64,000 nt of DNA, taken from contig JANFNE010000005.1 in the NCBI GenBank assembly GCA_024867545.1, positions 124,001 to 188,000 on the forward strand. The letters are read 5' to 3'. Position numbers and translations under genes: made by a program. Below, piece after piece: positions 52,173 through 62,218 of this stretch; position 1 is the first letter of the stretch; every line of letters begins with the position of its first letter. This stretch comes from Phytopythium helicoides (taxonomy: Eukaryota; Oomycota; Peronosporomycetes; Pythiales; Pythiaceae). The notes beneath the pieces were generated by a model. That model worked only from the letters and a program-made list of their open reading frames with translations. It was not told the DNA's origin and did no database searches.

Positions 52173-53135
52173 ATGGCCCCCGCCGCCTCCACGACCCTCG
52201 GCCTGCTGGGCACGGGCAAGATCGGCTCGGCCGTGTTCTCTGGCTTCTGCTCCGAAGGCGGCTGGCAGCCGCAGCACGCGTACGTGTCGGCGCGCACGGC
52301 GGCCAAGGCCGAGGCGCTGGTGGCCAAGTTCCCCTCGCGCGTGACCATCGGCGCCAGCAACCAGGAGATCGTCGACAAGTCGGACGTGATCTTCATCGGC
52401 CTGCTGCCGCACATCGCGCGCGAGGAGCTGCCCAAGCTCTCGTTTGCGCCGTCCAAGCGCGTCGTGTCCATGATGGCCACCATTCCGTACGACGAGCTGC
52501 TCGCGCTCGTCAAGCTGCCGCGCGAGCAGGTCGTGCGCACCGTGCCGCTGCCCGCCACGGCCAAGCGCACGGGCCCCATCCTCGCCTTCCCGCCCAACGA
52601 GGGCATCCGCGACCTGCTCGCGCAGATCGGCACGCCCGTCATGGTCGAGACCGAGCCGGAGATCACCACGCTCGTGCGCCCGCACCCGCTCCAGCGCTTG
52701 GTCCAATGGAACTCTAACAAACCGTGTATGTGTCTGCAGACCGGCATGACGGCGCTCATCTCGTACTTCTACGCCACGTGTGCGAGCACGCAGAAGTGGT
52801 GCGTCAACAACGGCGTTGGTGAGTCTCTCCCTCTTTTCCTGGTCATGATGATTGGTACTTTGGCTCTGACCAAACGACATGTACAAACTACAGGCGCCCA
52901 GGCCTCGCGTGACTTCATCTCGTCCTTCTTCGTCGCGCTTGCGCAGGCCGGCGCCGAGTCCCACGAGGACTTTGACGAGATGGCAGAGGAGGCTGCGACG
53001 CCAGGCGGACTCAACGAGCAGGTCCACCGCGCGCTCGTTGCCAACGGCGGCTACGAGACGGTTGTCGACCAGCTCGACGCCATCCTCGAGCGGCTGTCGG
53101 GTGCCAAGCCAGCCTCGCGTCCAAACCGCCAGTAA
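52173..53135 (+). CDS. pyrroline-5-carboxylate reductase (ProC family)
   Basis: Exons 52173-52673, 52740-52818 and 52894-53135 (273 aa). Last step of proline synthesis: NAD(P)H-dependent reduction of P5C. N-terminal Rossmann motif LGLLGTGKIGSAVFSGF, then SDVIFIGLLPHIAREEL and VVRTVPLPATA, with the C-terminal dimer domain ending TPGGLNEQVHRAL, the family signature. Introns 1 (52674-52739, CTAAC branch) and 2 (52819-52893) both stay in frame, so the unspliced reading also looks open. Splicing is preferred because it restores ITTLTGMTALISYF and GVGAQASRDF, as in relatives. Several changes from bacterial ProC suggest a divergent branch; substrate identity is likely but not certain. Confidence 0.88.
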   Translation: MAPAASTTLGLLGTGKIGSAVFSGFCSEGGWQPQHAYVSARTAAKAEALVAKFPSRVTIGASNQEIVDKSDVIFIGLLPHIAREELPKLSFAPSKRVVSMMATIPYDELLALVKLPREQVVRTVPLPATAKRTGPILAFPPNEGIRDLLAQIGTPVMVETEPEITTLVRPHPLQRLVQWNSNKPCMCLQTGMTALISYFYATCASTQKWCVNNGVGESLPLFLVMMIGTLALTKRHVQTTGAQASRDFISSFFVALAQAGAESHEDFDEMAEEAATPGGLNEQVHRALVANGGYETVVDQLDAILERLSGAKPASRPNRQ

Positions 53136-53281
53136 TTGCGCTGTCTGCATGAGTCTAGTGTCCTATAGCAGCAGTCACCATCACGATAGTCTCTGAAATG
53201 AAACGGCAACGTCAAGATGTCTAGCTGTGTGTATCCATACGCCTCGTTCGTGTTAGCCAGTGATCCGAAAAGCTTGACCAC

Positions 53282-56193
53282 TTAATTGCCAATCGCGATG
53301 CCGTTTGCAGTCCCATTCGCAATAGGATGTGATCCACTTGTCGATAGAATTGGCGGGAGAATCTTCGTGCGCTGCAGCAGCCACGACAGCTTGGCGACAT
53401 CGCTCGAGCTCGGTATCCTAGCCCAATCTACGCGGAACTTGCTGGTGCGCTTGGGCGTAGACGTCACCTCCAGTTGGCCGGTGGGGAAGAGAGCAACGCC
53501 ATCTAGTGCCGCCGCCGCATCAATGGCTTGCACCGTGCAGTTGATGACTAGGATCTTGTCCGGGGCAATGTACGGCTCAAAGTTGATAAAACCGACCGCT
53601 CGGGAATCCGACACACGCCCGTCGCCGATGCAGCTACCATCCCACTCACCGGCGCTGAAGATACGCACACTCGCACGGTCCAAATCCATCGACGCTTGCT
53701 TGACTCCCAACGAGAGTGCGTCACGGTAAATCGCCAACGCAACCTGAGCGCACACGGCGCTTTCAACATATGCGCGTAGACCCTCGAGGCCCGCTACCTC
53801 TTGGCAGGCAGCGGCGTCTGCAGAAGACGATGCGGTCGAGCTCTGAAGCTGCACCCGCGTGCCCGAAATGAGGACTTCTGTCGTAAAGTTTTTTCCGATG
53901 GACAAGTCGAACGCAGCCAGGGTTGACTCGTACGCACAAGTCTTCCACCGCACTCCGACATAGATACCACGGACCGAATCACAAATGGGTTGCATAAGCC
54001 CATCGTCAAGTACGCGTCCGGAGGAAGAAACTTGCATCTTCTGTAGCGCCAAAACGCGCGAGAGGTCGTCCAAGTACTTGGTCACTTCGTCCTTCAGAAG
54101 GTTGTGTGCAATCACGTCCAGTACTGTCGACAGCACACCGTTCGAAGAGGATGATCCTGGTGCGTTGCCTCCATTGGCACTTCCGTGCTCCCGATCTGGC
54201 TGCGATTGACCTGTGGTCGACGCCATCGTCAATGATCCACCCTGTGATGAAGGGTTCGTCACATTCTCGCTATTGTACATGAGCGCTCGGGTGATCTCCT
54301 TTCGCCCATGATGCTGACGCATTTCTTGCTGGAGGAGAGATGCCGAATAACGGCAAGTCTGAGTCAAAAAGGCTTCATCACTCTCAAGCGGGTCCTGGCG
54401 CGGCTCTAACCGCTTGGAGGAATGACGAACCGGGGACGATGCAGCTGGAGAGATACCATTCATCGCCATACCAACACCTTCAACCTTGACATCAATGATA
54501 GGCTCCATATCGACTTCGTCTTGTGTTGCAAGCTCAGCGTCTACTGTGTGCGTGCCTTCATGTCCTGTCACTGCCGCATCTGCGCTCGCAGTGCTTTCCG
54601 AAAGAGACTTGGCATCCACCAGCCTCAATGTGAGCTGGTACTTTTCGTTCACACGGAACTTTAGTTCATCATCAAGCACTTGTAACACAGAAATTGTACG
54701 CTTGGAGCTTCCGAGAGAGGACGAGCCAATCGAAGACGTATAGTTACTGGCATTGAATGCTGTGTCCGTCCAGTTTGATGATGATTGCAAGGCTTCCCGC
54801 ATTGCACTGTAGAACATCTCTTCGTTGAAGATGGAAAACTGAACTGCCTTGAGAATCGACACATTACGCTCCTCGAGAACTTTGCGATCTTCTGCCGAGT
54901 TCGAAAGGCGGTCCATCTCCGCCTTTGACCTGTTTTACAAAGTGAATTTGGCATTGTTAGTCATAGTATAAGAACAACAGTTATCGCATACAACAATTGC
55001 ATACATTTCGATGACTGAAGGAACTGGAAGCGTATAGCAACCCGATTTTCCAGTCTCAAGCGACTCGAGTCCAATCTGCAAATTCAATTGATGGAAGTTA
55101 GTAACCTTATAACAGTATAGCATTTTGGACAGAACTTGGTTTCACCTGAATCGTGCGCAGCATGAAGTCCTCTGGGGCTTTGATACGCACGAGTCCCTTC
55201 TCCGTTCGGCACAACTGTTCACAAACAATAGACGTGTTGGCTCCGTTTTGGTGGGCCTGCAGTTACCTAAGCGTGGCTTACCTCAGCAAATGCCACATCT
55301 GCAATCGATCTGGTCATTGGCACAAACGTTGACCCGGCTGCAAATAAAAGTGTACAGAGCTCGTAAGCGCACCAATCCGGAGGAGTTTGAAAAATTACAC
55401 GCACCGCTAACGTAGCTGCAATCCACCGCGAGCGGCTCTCCTGCGCGAAATGGCTTGGGGATATTGCCGTGAATCGGCGCAATAAGTTTCCACTTCCGCA
55501 GCATCTGTGTGACGCCCTGGAAGAAGACGCTCTCCTTCTCCACTGTAGCAGTAAGTGCCTCGACACCATCGAGCAGAATCCGATTGGCCTCCTTGATCTG
55601 CGTTCCCTTGGACTCAACGAGGTACTCGAGGTCGTCCTTTTTGGGCGCCGTGTTCTCGCGGATGCAGCGCATTTCCTCGAGAAAGTCTCGTCGCCGGATG
55701 AGGTCGATCGAGTTGATGAGCTGGTGCAGCTCCACGACCGCAGCCTGCAGCTCCGCGACCATGGGGCGGTAGTAGATACGCGGGTCGATCACTTCCTCCT
55801 CCTCCTCCTCCTCCTCCTCTTCCTCGGCGTTCCCCTCCGTCTTGAGCTCCGTCTCCTCCTTCATGACGACGTCCCCGCCCTCGTCGGCCTCCTCCTTCAG
55901 GTCGACCGCGTCAGGCGAGTCGCCTCCTCCGCTCTTCTTCCCCTTGGCCTTCTTCTTCTTGCTGCGCTCTGCCCGGACGCGCTCCAGCTCCTGGATCGCG
56001 TGCACGAACAGCTGCGCGTCCGTGAAGTCCCTGCGCTCGCCCAGTCAGCCCCGCGCCCCGCCAGAATCCGCGCAGACCGCACCGACACGCACTCCTGCAG
56101 CACCTCGTCGCCCTGCTCCGTGACCATCGCCACCGTCTCATAGTCGGCGGGGAACAGCGTCACGCCCACGCGCTCGCCCTCCGTCTCCTCCAT
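53282..56193 (-). CDS. MED17: Mediator complex subunit 17 (MED17)
   Basis: Six exons: about 56089-56193, 55405-56035, 55282-55337, 55146-55214, 55005-55075 and 53282-54929 (859 aa). Head-module subunit of Mediator, which links transcription factors to RNA polymerase II in the nucleus. Support: helical IYYRPMVAELQAAVVELHQL, GTQIKEANRILLDGVEAL, then FFQGVTQMLRKWKLIAP and PLAVDCSYVSAGSTF, the MED17 block 'LAVDLSY-SAGS' formed across intron 2. The rest is less conserved. A long Glu run (about 11 Glu, encoded by CTC/CTT repeats on the plus strand, near 55793-55829) and a Lys-rich stretch lie before the conserved block. The first intron is uncertain: several phase-compatible GT/AG pairs exist between 56030 and 56095. 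Confidence 0.8.
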
Positions 56194-56411
56194 GGCGTCG
56201 ACTCGACTTTATCCGTCGGTCGGGAAGGGATGGCCGAGAGACAGTTGCGCGAAGGTCGCCTCAAACGAGATAGGTTTACGGGGAGCCAAGCATTGTATAC
56301 TTTGTGGAGGCGTTGCGCCACATCTTTAAGTATCGATATGATACCTTCTCGCAACAACTATGTAGCCATGATGTGAACCTCATGTTGAAGGTGTGGTTTG
56401 CCTTCTACCTA

Positions 56412-58505
56412 CTACAGACGCTGCTTGAGCTGCAGGTTGCGCTGAAGCGCAGCGAGCTTGGCGTCCGACCAGGGTGTACCACCGTCAGCTTCTGGTTGCG
56501 GAAGCTTGGGGATCTCGAAGCGAGTCTTCTTGAGCAGAAGCGGGTCGTCGACTGGTTGGGTGGACACGGCACCTGCCCTCTGCACGGGCGACAGCTCGGC
56601 GCGGCTGGATGGCAGCGGGTTATTGCTGAGCCGCGGCTCGGAACTACTCGCTATTAGTGGCTTTTTTCCTGGAGTGCTGGATACAGCGCCGAGCTTCGAT
56701 GACGCCCAGTCTGGTAGCAGTGACAACACGCCGGCGTCGGTGGCGAGCTGCCATTTCATCCGCAGCGAACCCAACTCGTTGTTAAGCTTCTTGATCTCCT
56801 TCTGAGATGTTGCACGCGTCCAATCCAGCTTGTTTCGCACATCGATAAACTTTTCGTCCATGAGACGCAGCTGGTCTTCTAGGATGCGAGCGCCTTGCTC
56901 GAGCTCCTGAATCTGTTGCTCCTTTGCACCACTTTTCTTCGTCATGGCAGTCAACTTATCTTTAGTGTCACCAAGCTCCTTTTCACTCCGCCGATGGGCA
57001 TCAACAGCCTTTGTCTTTGCTGCAGCCTCATGCTTAAGATGAACCATGAGTTTTTCAATATGCTCAGACAGCACAGCAATCTTTTCTGCGTATTCCTTGC
57101 AGCTCGCCTCGCTCTTGGCGCGAAGCTCTTTTTCCACTCGTTCCTTGCCTGTAATTTCAACCACCTTTTCCTTCATGGCTTGAAGCTCTTTCAGTGAAGA
57201 ATGTGCAGTTTCTAGCTCTTTCTCAAGGCGTTGAGATCTCTCTTGGAGTCGCTTATTGCGGCTTCGTGTTAGTCGCAGCTCTCGTTCAAGTTTCCCGATT
57301 GATCCAAGGCCGTCAATTGCCGAAAAGGACTCGACATTGCGTAAATGACAAGAGGATAAAGCAGATGTTGGGTCACTCTCGTCGCCTTCTTCCGCATCCA
57401 CAGGAGAATTGCCGCATTCCCCAGGTGTTGAGTTGCTGGATCCATTGCCTGTGAGGATCCACTCATGCTCGAGCGCCTTGATGCGGAGCCGTAGCAACTC
57501 CGTCAACCGAACATGCTTGTACAGTCCGACATCCACGCTGTCATCCCCTGCGATTGAACGAAGCAGTACGGAACGTGCCTCTGTCATTTCATCTAATAGC
57601 TGCTGAAGTTGCTGCCGAACTTGCTCACTTGCCTGAGATAAGACCAAGTTCTTTTCTCCTTGCTGCACTAGCTGCTCGGACTTTGTGAACACTTGATGCT
57701 GAAGTTCGCGCACCGCTGCAGCGAGGCCAGTTCCTTTACCAGACCCAGCCAGCGCAATGATGTTTAGATCGTCTTCCAGCGACTTGATTCGCTGCTTGAG
57801 CTGCAGGATCTCACCATCCCTTGCTTGCAGCTGCTGCTCTGCTAACCGGAGGTGCGCACTTTGATTAACTTGTTTTACTTCGTCATTGGCCAATAGAGCC
57901 GCAACTTGACTCTCGAGAGAATTTACTTTTGACTGTAAAGATGACGCCTCTGATTCTAGTTGCGAGATTGTTTCTTGATGTATGTTTTCCAGCTGCTCTT
58001 TGTCTTGCTCCAATGTGGAGCATGTTGTCTGAAGCTGCTGGAAGGAAGCGTAAAGGTTGTCGTACTCACCCGTCAATTGCGAGAATCGCTCATCCCCTTC
58101 GTTTATTTTCTTCTGGAGCTCTGTGATGAGCTCCTCGCTCGTTTCTCGCGTCGATTTCTCTTTCTCAAGCTCCTCTAAATCATTCACCAGCTCGGATGTA
58201 AATCCTTTAATTGTCTCCTCCAACATTGCGATCCTTTCCTCCAGCTCACGCTTCTGCGACTCGAGCCGCTCTTCCAACTCATACTTGTCACTCTCAAGCT
58301 GTCCGTAGCTGGCTCTCCACTGCTCATTTTCTTCGCTATACGCCGCGTTTGCAGCCTCTAGCTCAGCAACGCGGATCTTTTCCTGCTCAATGGCTAGCTG
58401 CATCTGAGCCTTCTCGTTTGCGTGTTGTCGATATAGCCCGTCATTAGTTTCTTGGAGTGCTGCCAGCTCGTCTTGAAGCGAAAGAAGCTGCTGCTCTGTC
58501 GGCAT
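56412..58505 (-). CDS. long coiled-coil protein, unknown
   Basis: 697 aa, single exon. Nearly continuous coiled coil from residue 3 to about 590 (heptads such as LQDELAALQETNDGLY, ELEERLESQKRELEER, LESEASSLQSKVNSLES), broken near 380-430 by a Ser/Gly/Asp-rich loop. The C-terminal about 90 residues are Pro/Ser-rich. No motor, zinc or membrane domain is seen. The ATG at 58505 was chosen because the open frame upstream lacks coil sequence. Such proteins are often tethers or cytoskeletal scaffolds (golgin, centrosome or cilium), but nothing here decides which. It lies 219 bp from the MED17 start, same strand. Confidence 0.85.
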   Translation of the reverse strand: MPTEQQLLSLQDELAALQETNDGLYRQHANEKAQMQLAIEQEKIRVAELEAANAAYSEENEQWRASYGQLESDKYELEERLESQKRELEERIAMLEETIKGFTSELVNDLEELEKEKSTRETSEELITELQKKINEGDERFSQLTGEYDNLYASFQQLQTTCSTLEQDKEQLENIHQETISQLESEASSLQSKVNSLESQVAALLANDEVKQVNQSAHLRLAEQQLQARDGEILQLKQRIKSLEDDLNIIALAGSGKGTGLAAAVRELQHQVFTKSEQLVQQGEKNLVLSQASEQVRQQLQQLLDEMTEARSVLLRSIAGDDSVDVGLYKHVRLTELLRLRIKALEHEWILTGNGSSNSTPGECGNSPVDAEEGDESDPTSALSSCHLRNVESFSAIDGLGSIGKLERELRLTRSRNKRLQERSQRLEKELETAHSSLKELQAMKEKVVEITGKERVEKELRAKSEASCKEYAEKIAVLSEHIEKLMVHLKHEAAAKTKAVDAHRRSEKELGDTKDKLTAMTKKSGAKEQQIQELEQGARILEDQLRLMDEKFIDVRNKLDWTRATSQKEIKKLNNELGSLRMKWQLATDAGVLSLLPDWASSKLGAVSSTPGKKPLIASSSEPRLSNNPLPSSRAELSPVQRAGAVSTQPVDDPLLLKKTRFEIPKLPQPEADGGTPWSDAKLAALQRNLQLKQRL

Positions 58506-58642
58506 GACAGCTTTGATTCTTCCACAACCTGCTTTGAGACCAGAATGCAAGTTTGGTAACTCGTATAAATAGTCTGACAAAGAAAAATGTGATATGAATT
58601 GAATCAGAACGCGCAATGCAACTACAATAATATGCTGCCTTG

Positions 58643-60180
58643 CTAGTCCACAGTGTGTGCGCGTTGTGTTGCAGCCTTGAGATCTCTCTCAATCATTTGG
58701 TAGTGCACACTGACGGTGCCAGCCACGAACGCAAAGAGGAAGTCCGTCACCGCCGCAAGTGTGTTTTCCACCCCAGGTACCGGCTTGTACACAATTGGCT
58801 GTAGCCGGTAGCATGTTTGCATCAATGTGGCGTCTTCGCCACCCTCGATCGCGCAGGTTGGTCGACGTAAAACGACATACACCTGCTCCAGTACGCGGAT
58901 TCCTGTTGTAGGCTCTTTCGCAAACTCCGTCAGGTTAGCAAGTAGGCAGAAGATAATAATGGTGCGATCGCCTTCAACGTAACGCCGCATCACGCGCCAC
59001 TCGTCAAACTTGCAGCTGACAAAGCTGTTTACCACGTCTAGACTGTAAAATGCAGCCATTGTGTTTGGGTCCTCATTCAGACTCACATCCTGGTCAGCGA
59101 TGTGAATCAGATTCGTTAGGCTAGTCATACTTCGAATATCCTGTATTCCAACGGAACACACACCTTGTAGTTGTCGTGGTATCGGAAGAGCCTGCGGTCT
59201 GGCATGTCTCGCTGCGAGTAACCAAAGTGGCGCCACACAATCGACTCGGTCAGCTCCATCGGGTGCGGAAACACTTTACTCGCGACGAATTCGATCATCG
59301 TGCCGCTCGCCTCGTTCTGCTCTACCCGAGCACTGCGGTACGCTTTCTCTGTCGCCGCCAACCCGTTCGCGACAAACAACGAGTCCATCTCATTTCGTGC
59401 GTGCGATAAGCTTCTCGAGAGAATCTCAAAGATCTGGGTGTTTGTTGAGACGGAGTCGTTGCAGAGTGCTATGGTCTCCGGACACATGCTGGTGATCGGC
59501 CGCACCGACCCTGGGCCGCTCTGTTCTTCTAGACCCGCCCCAATTCCCGCATCGAGCGGACTTGAGGCGCACGGATCACCGAGAGAAGGGATGGACGAGG
59601 GGTCGGCCTCGGGGTCGATCTGGATGCGGCGCTGGCGCTTGGGCAGCAGGATGCGGCGCAGCTGGCGCGCCGTCTTGACGTGTCCGTCCACGAGCAGCCG
59701 CAGACGAATGTTCTCCTTCTCGGCCTTCTCGCGCTCGCTGCTGAGCGCGCGCGCCGTCTGCCTCCAGGACCTGGCGGCCAGCGTGGCGGCGATGCCCGAG
59801 TCATCAGCGCTGGCGCCGATGGCCCTGGGCACCGCGGCGCTCTTCCTGCGCTGCTCCTTGCGTCGCAGAATGGCGAGGTGGCGCTCGAGCTCGCCCGCCT
59901 GCTGGCGCAAGTGCAGCAGCTCCAGGCGGCGCTCGGTGCGCGCGCGGTTCGAGTCGAACGAGGCCTTGGCGCGCCGCTGCTTTGCGCGCGATTCCGCCGT
60001 TGGCCTCGCCTGCGGCTCGAGCTCCGGCGCCAGGCGCGCGTCCACCGCCAGGTCCAGCGGCTCGAAGCGCAGCGCCGACGCGTCCAGCGGCTCGTGCAGC
60101 GTCTCGTGCAGCGGCGAGAGCCACTCGAAGCCCGCGAGCGCCTCGCACGCCGCGGCGTCGAGCGGCAGCGCCTCGTCCAT
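58643..60180 (-). CDS. oomycete M96 mating-specific-like protein with N-terminal coiled basic region (paralogue A)
   Basis: Exons 59164-60180 and 58643-59089 (487 aa; 74-nt intron). An acidic start (MDEALPLDAAACEALAGFEW) is followed by a basic, helical region, SNRARTERRLELLHLRQQ, resembling a bZIP-like basic segment and zipper, and a second coil (EREKAEKENIRLRLLVD). The C-terminal about 250 residues (LVNANG-like VANGLAATEKAYRSARVEQN, FVASKVFPHP, WRHFGYSQRDMPDR, FVSCKFDEWRVMRRYVEGDR) match the family annotated in Phytophthora as M96 mating-specific protein, which may have a START-like fold. Function is unknown; DNA binding is inferred only from the basic region. Divergent from paralogue B, 234 bp between start codons. 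Confidence 0.8.
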
Positions 60181-60414
60181 GGCGGGGGCGGGCCAACGGA
60201 GAACTGTTGAATCTGGGGGACGTCATTGCACATCATTCATGTTATTACGTAAATAGGTGGGAATGTCTCATTTTCTTTCGTTATTACTTATATATAGATC
60301 TAGTATCTACGAATATGGATGACAAAGATGCCCATCCTTGCGGTATCAGACGGCCGACGCGGACGGCCGGCAACGCGCAGGCATAGATTTCACCAGTCAA
60401 GGAGACAGGCGCTC

Positions 60415-61897
60415 ATGGAGGAGGCCGAGCTGGTGCTCGACGACGCGCTGGCCTTCCTGGACGACTACGAGGCGGCCGCGGCCGAGTGGATGGGCCCGCT
60501 GGACGAGTTCGTGGGACTCGCGGACGCGCAGGAGCCCGGCGGCGGCGCCCAGCAGGCGGAGCAGGCGGCCCGAGCCACCAGAAGCGCGAGGTCCAGGAAG
60601 GCGCCGAAGCGCGCGGCGCCTAGGCCGGCGGTGCAGGGCGCGGCGACGCGCAACTCGAACCGCGCGCGCGACGAGCGAAAGTATGAGCTCATCTTCCTGC
60701 GGCGCCAGGCGGAGGAGCTGGACGCGCAGCTGCAGCAGCTGCGGAGCCAGCCGAGCAGCGAGAGGAGCTCCGCGACGAGCTGCTTCTTGCCGGTTACAAT
60801 GGCAAAAGAGGTCAGGTGCGACGATGGGAAGACGTGGAAGGACACGGCGAGGCGGCTGTGCATCGAGCGGCAGGAGACCGAGAAGGAGAACATCCGCCTG
60901 CGGCTGCTGGTCGACCGCCAGCTCAAGGCTGCGAAGCGCCTGGAGAAGATGGTCGTGCGAAAGCGTCGGAAGAAGGAAACTGCCACCCAAGACGCGTCCA
61001 GTTGGTGTGAGAGTATGGGTGTGCCGGCCTCGTCAACGCACATGCATGAAATGAGCGACCACAAACGTGTGCAATTCATGGACATCCTACCCAACCCGGT
61101 TCTGTTCGGTTCGACCGAGGAGACCTTCGACATGCTGTTTAGAGGAGCAGAGCGGTTGCGCGAAGAGGTTGACGTAGTTTTCAGTGCCAACGGACTCGCT
61201 ACGATGGAGAAAGCGTACCGAAGTGCAAAAGTGGAGCAAGATTTGACAAACGGCACGGTGATGGAGTTTGTGGCCAACAAAATCCTGGCATCGGACATGA
61301 ATGCAGCGCACTCAGCTGCCTGGCGCCATTTCGGCTTTTCGCAGCGTCTAATGCCGTATCGCACCCTGTCTGAGTATCAGGATGAATGCAAGGTACGGTG
61401 CATTGCACTAGGCTTCTGAGATTTGATGCCCTGTGGTGCATCTAATCACTGTTGCTGTACAGGACTTGGCTTTTGCTGGCGATGCTGTTGCAGCGTCATA
61501 CGGTCTTGAATTGTTCAATGGGCTTCTGAGTGCCAAATTTGATGAATGGCGAGTGGTTCGCCGGTTCGTCGAGGCAGACCGAGTCATTATTGTACTTTGT
61601 ACGCTTGCGGAGCTCACAGAATATGCTGGCGAAGCGACACCGCTCGGCATTCGAGTGTTGGAGCGCACGTATGTCGTGTTGCGACCGTGCCCTAATCCTG
61701 GAAAGGTAAACACTTCAGAGAGCACTCTGATGCAGACATGCTATCGCACACAGCCTGTTATGTACAAGGAATCTCCGGGCCTCGAGAATACAATCGCTGC
61801 TTTGACGGATTTCCTGTTCGCCTACGTCGCTGGTACAGTGAGCGTGAACCATCAAATGATTGAGAAGTCGTTACGCTCAAGTTACTCGATAAAGTGA
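60415..61897 (+). CDS. oomycete M96 mating-specific-like protein (paralogue B)
   Basis: Exons 60415-61392 and 61463-61897 (470 aa; 70-nt intron at the same codon position as in paralogue A, after Lys in ...CK / ...YK). Shares the order of paralogue A: acidic start (MEEAELVLDDALAFLDDYEA), basic helix SNRARDERKYELIFLRRQ, coil RQETEKENIRLRLLVDRQ, then FSANGLATMEKAYRSAKVEQ, FVANKILASD, WRHFGFSQRLMPYR, AKFDEWRVVRRFVEADR and FAYVAGTVSVNHQMIE. A further in-frame ATG at 60319 exists, but the 60415 start aligns with the other copy. The pair is a head-to-head duplication sharing one promoter region. Confidence 0.8.
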
Positions 61898-62218
61898 CAA
61901 TGGGACTGTCAATAACGAGGTTTTCTTGTTTTCGAGCAATACCCACCAAACGATGTGCAGAAACCGGCTTTGCTGCCTAGCTCCAGGTTCGAGGAAACGA
62001 TCTACTGCATGAATTGCTGCTGCTAAATTCCTTGTGCACTACATAGAAGCCAATGGCATGGTAAATTATCCACTCACGTCACCATGATGCTTTTCATTTC
62101 ACCAACCCGTGGCCATTTAGCCCACACAACAATTCATGCTCCACACCAAACCTTTGAAGCGTGAAACTGATTACTTCGAAGCAGTGGACTACAATTGATC
62201 AAGCCACTTACGTTGACC
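61898..62218. other. convergent intergenic region
   Basis: 321 bp between two stop codons, AT-rich. Nothing recognised beyond probable 3' UTRs. Confidence 0.55.

Noticed and set aside
52122..53150. 342-codon minus-strand frame opposite P5C reductase
   Set aside because: Antisense shadow of a GC-rich gene.
55793..55829. CTC/CTT repeat noted as a possible regulatory microsatellite
   Set aside because: It encodes the Glu run of MED17, so it is explained by coding sequence.
59300..60256. 318-codon plus-strand frame opposite M96 paralogue A
   Set aside because: Ser/Arg/Ala-rich mirror of the coiled region; no domain.
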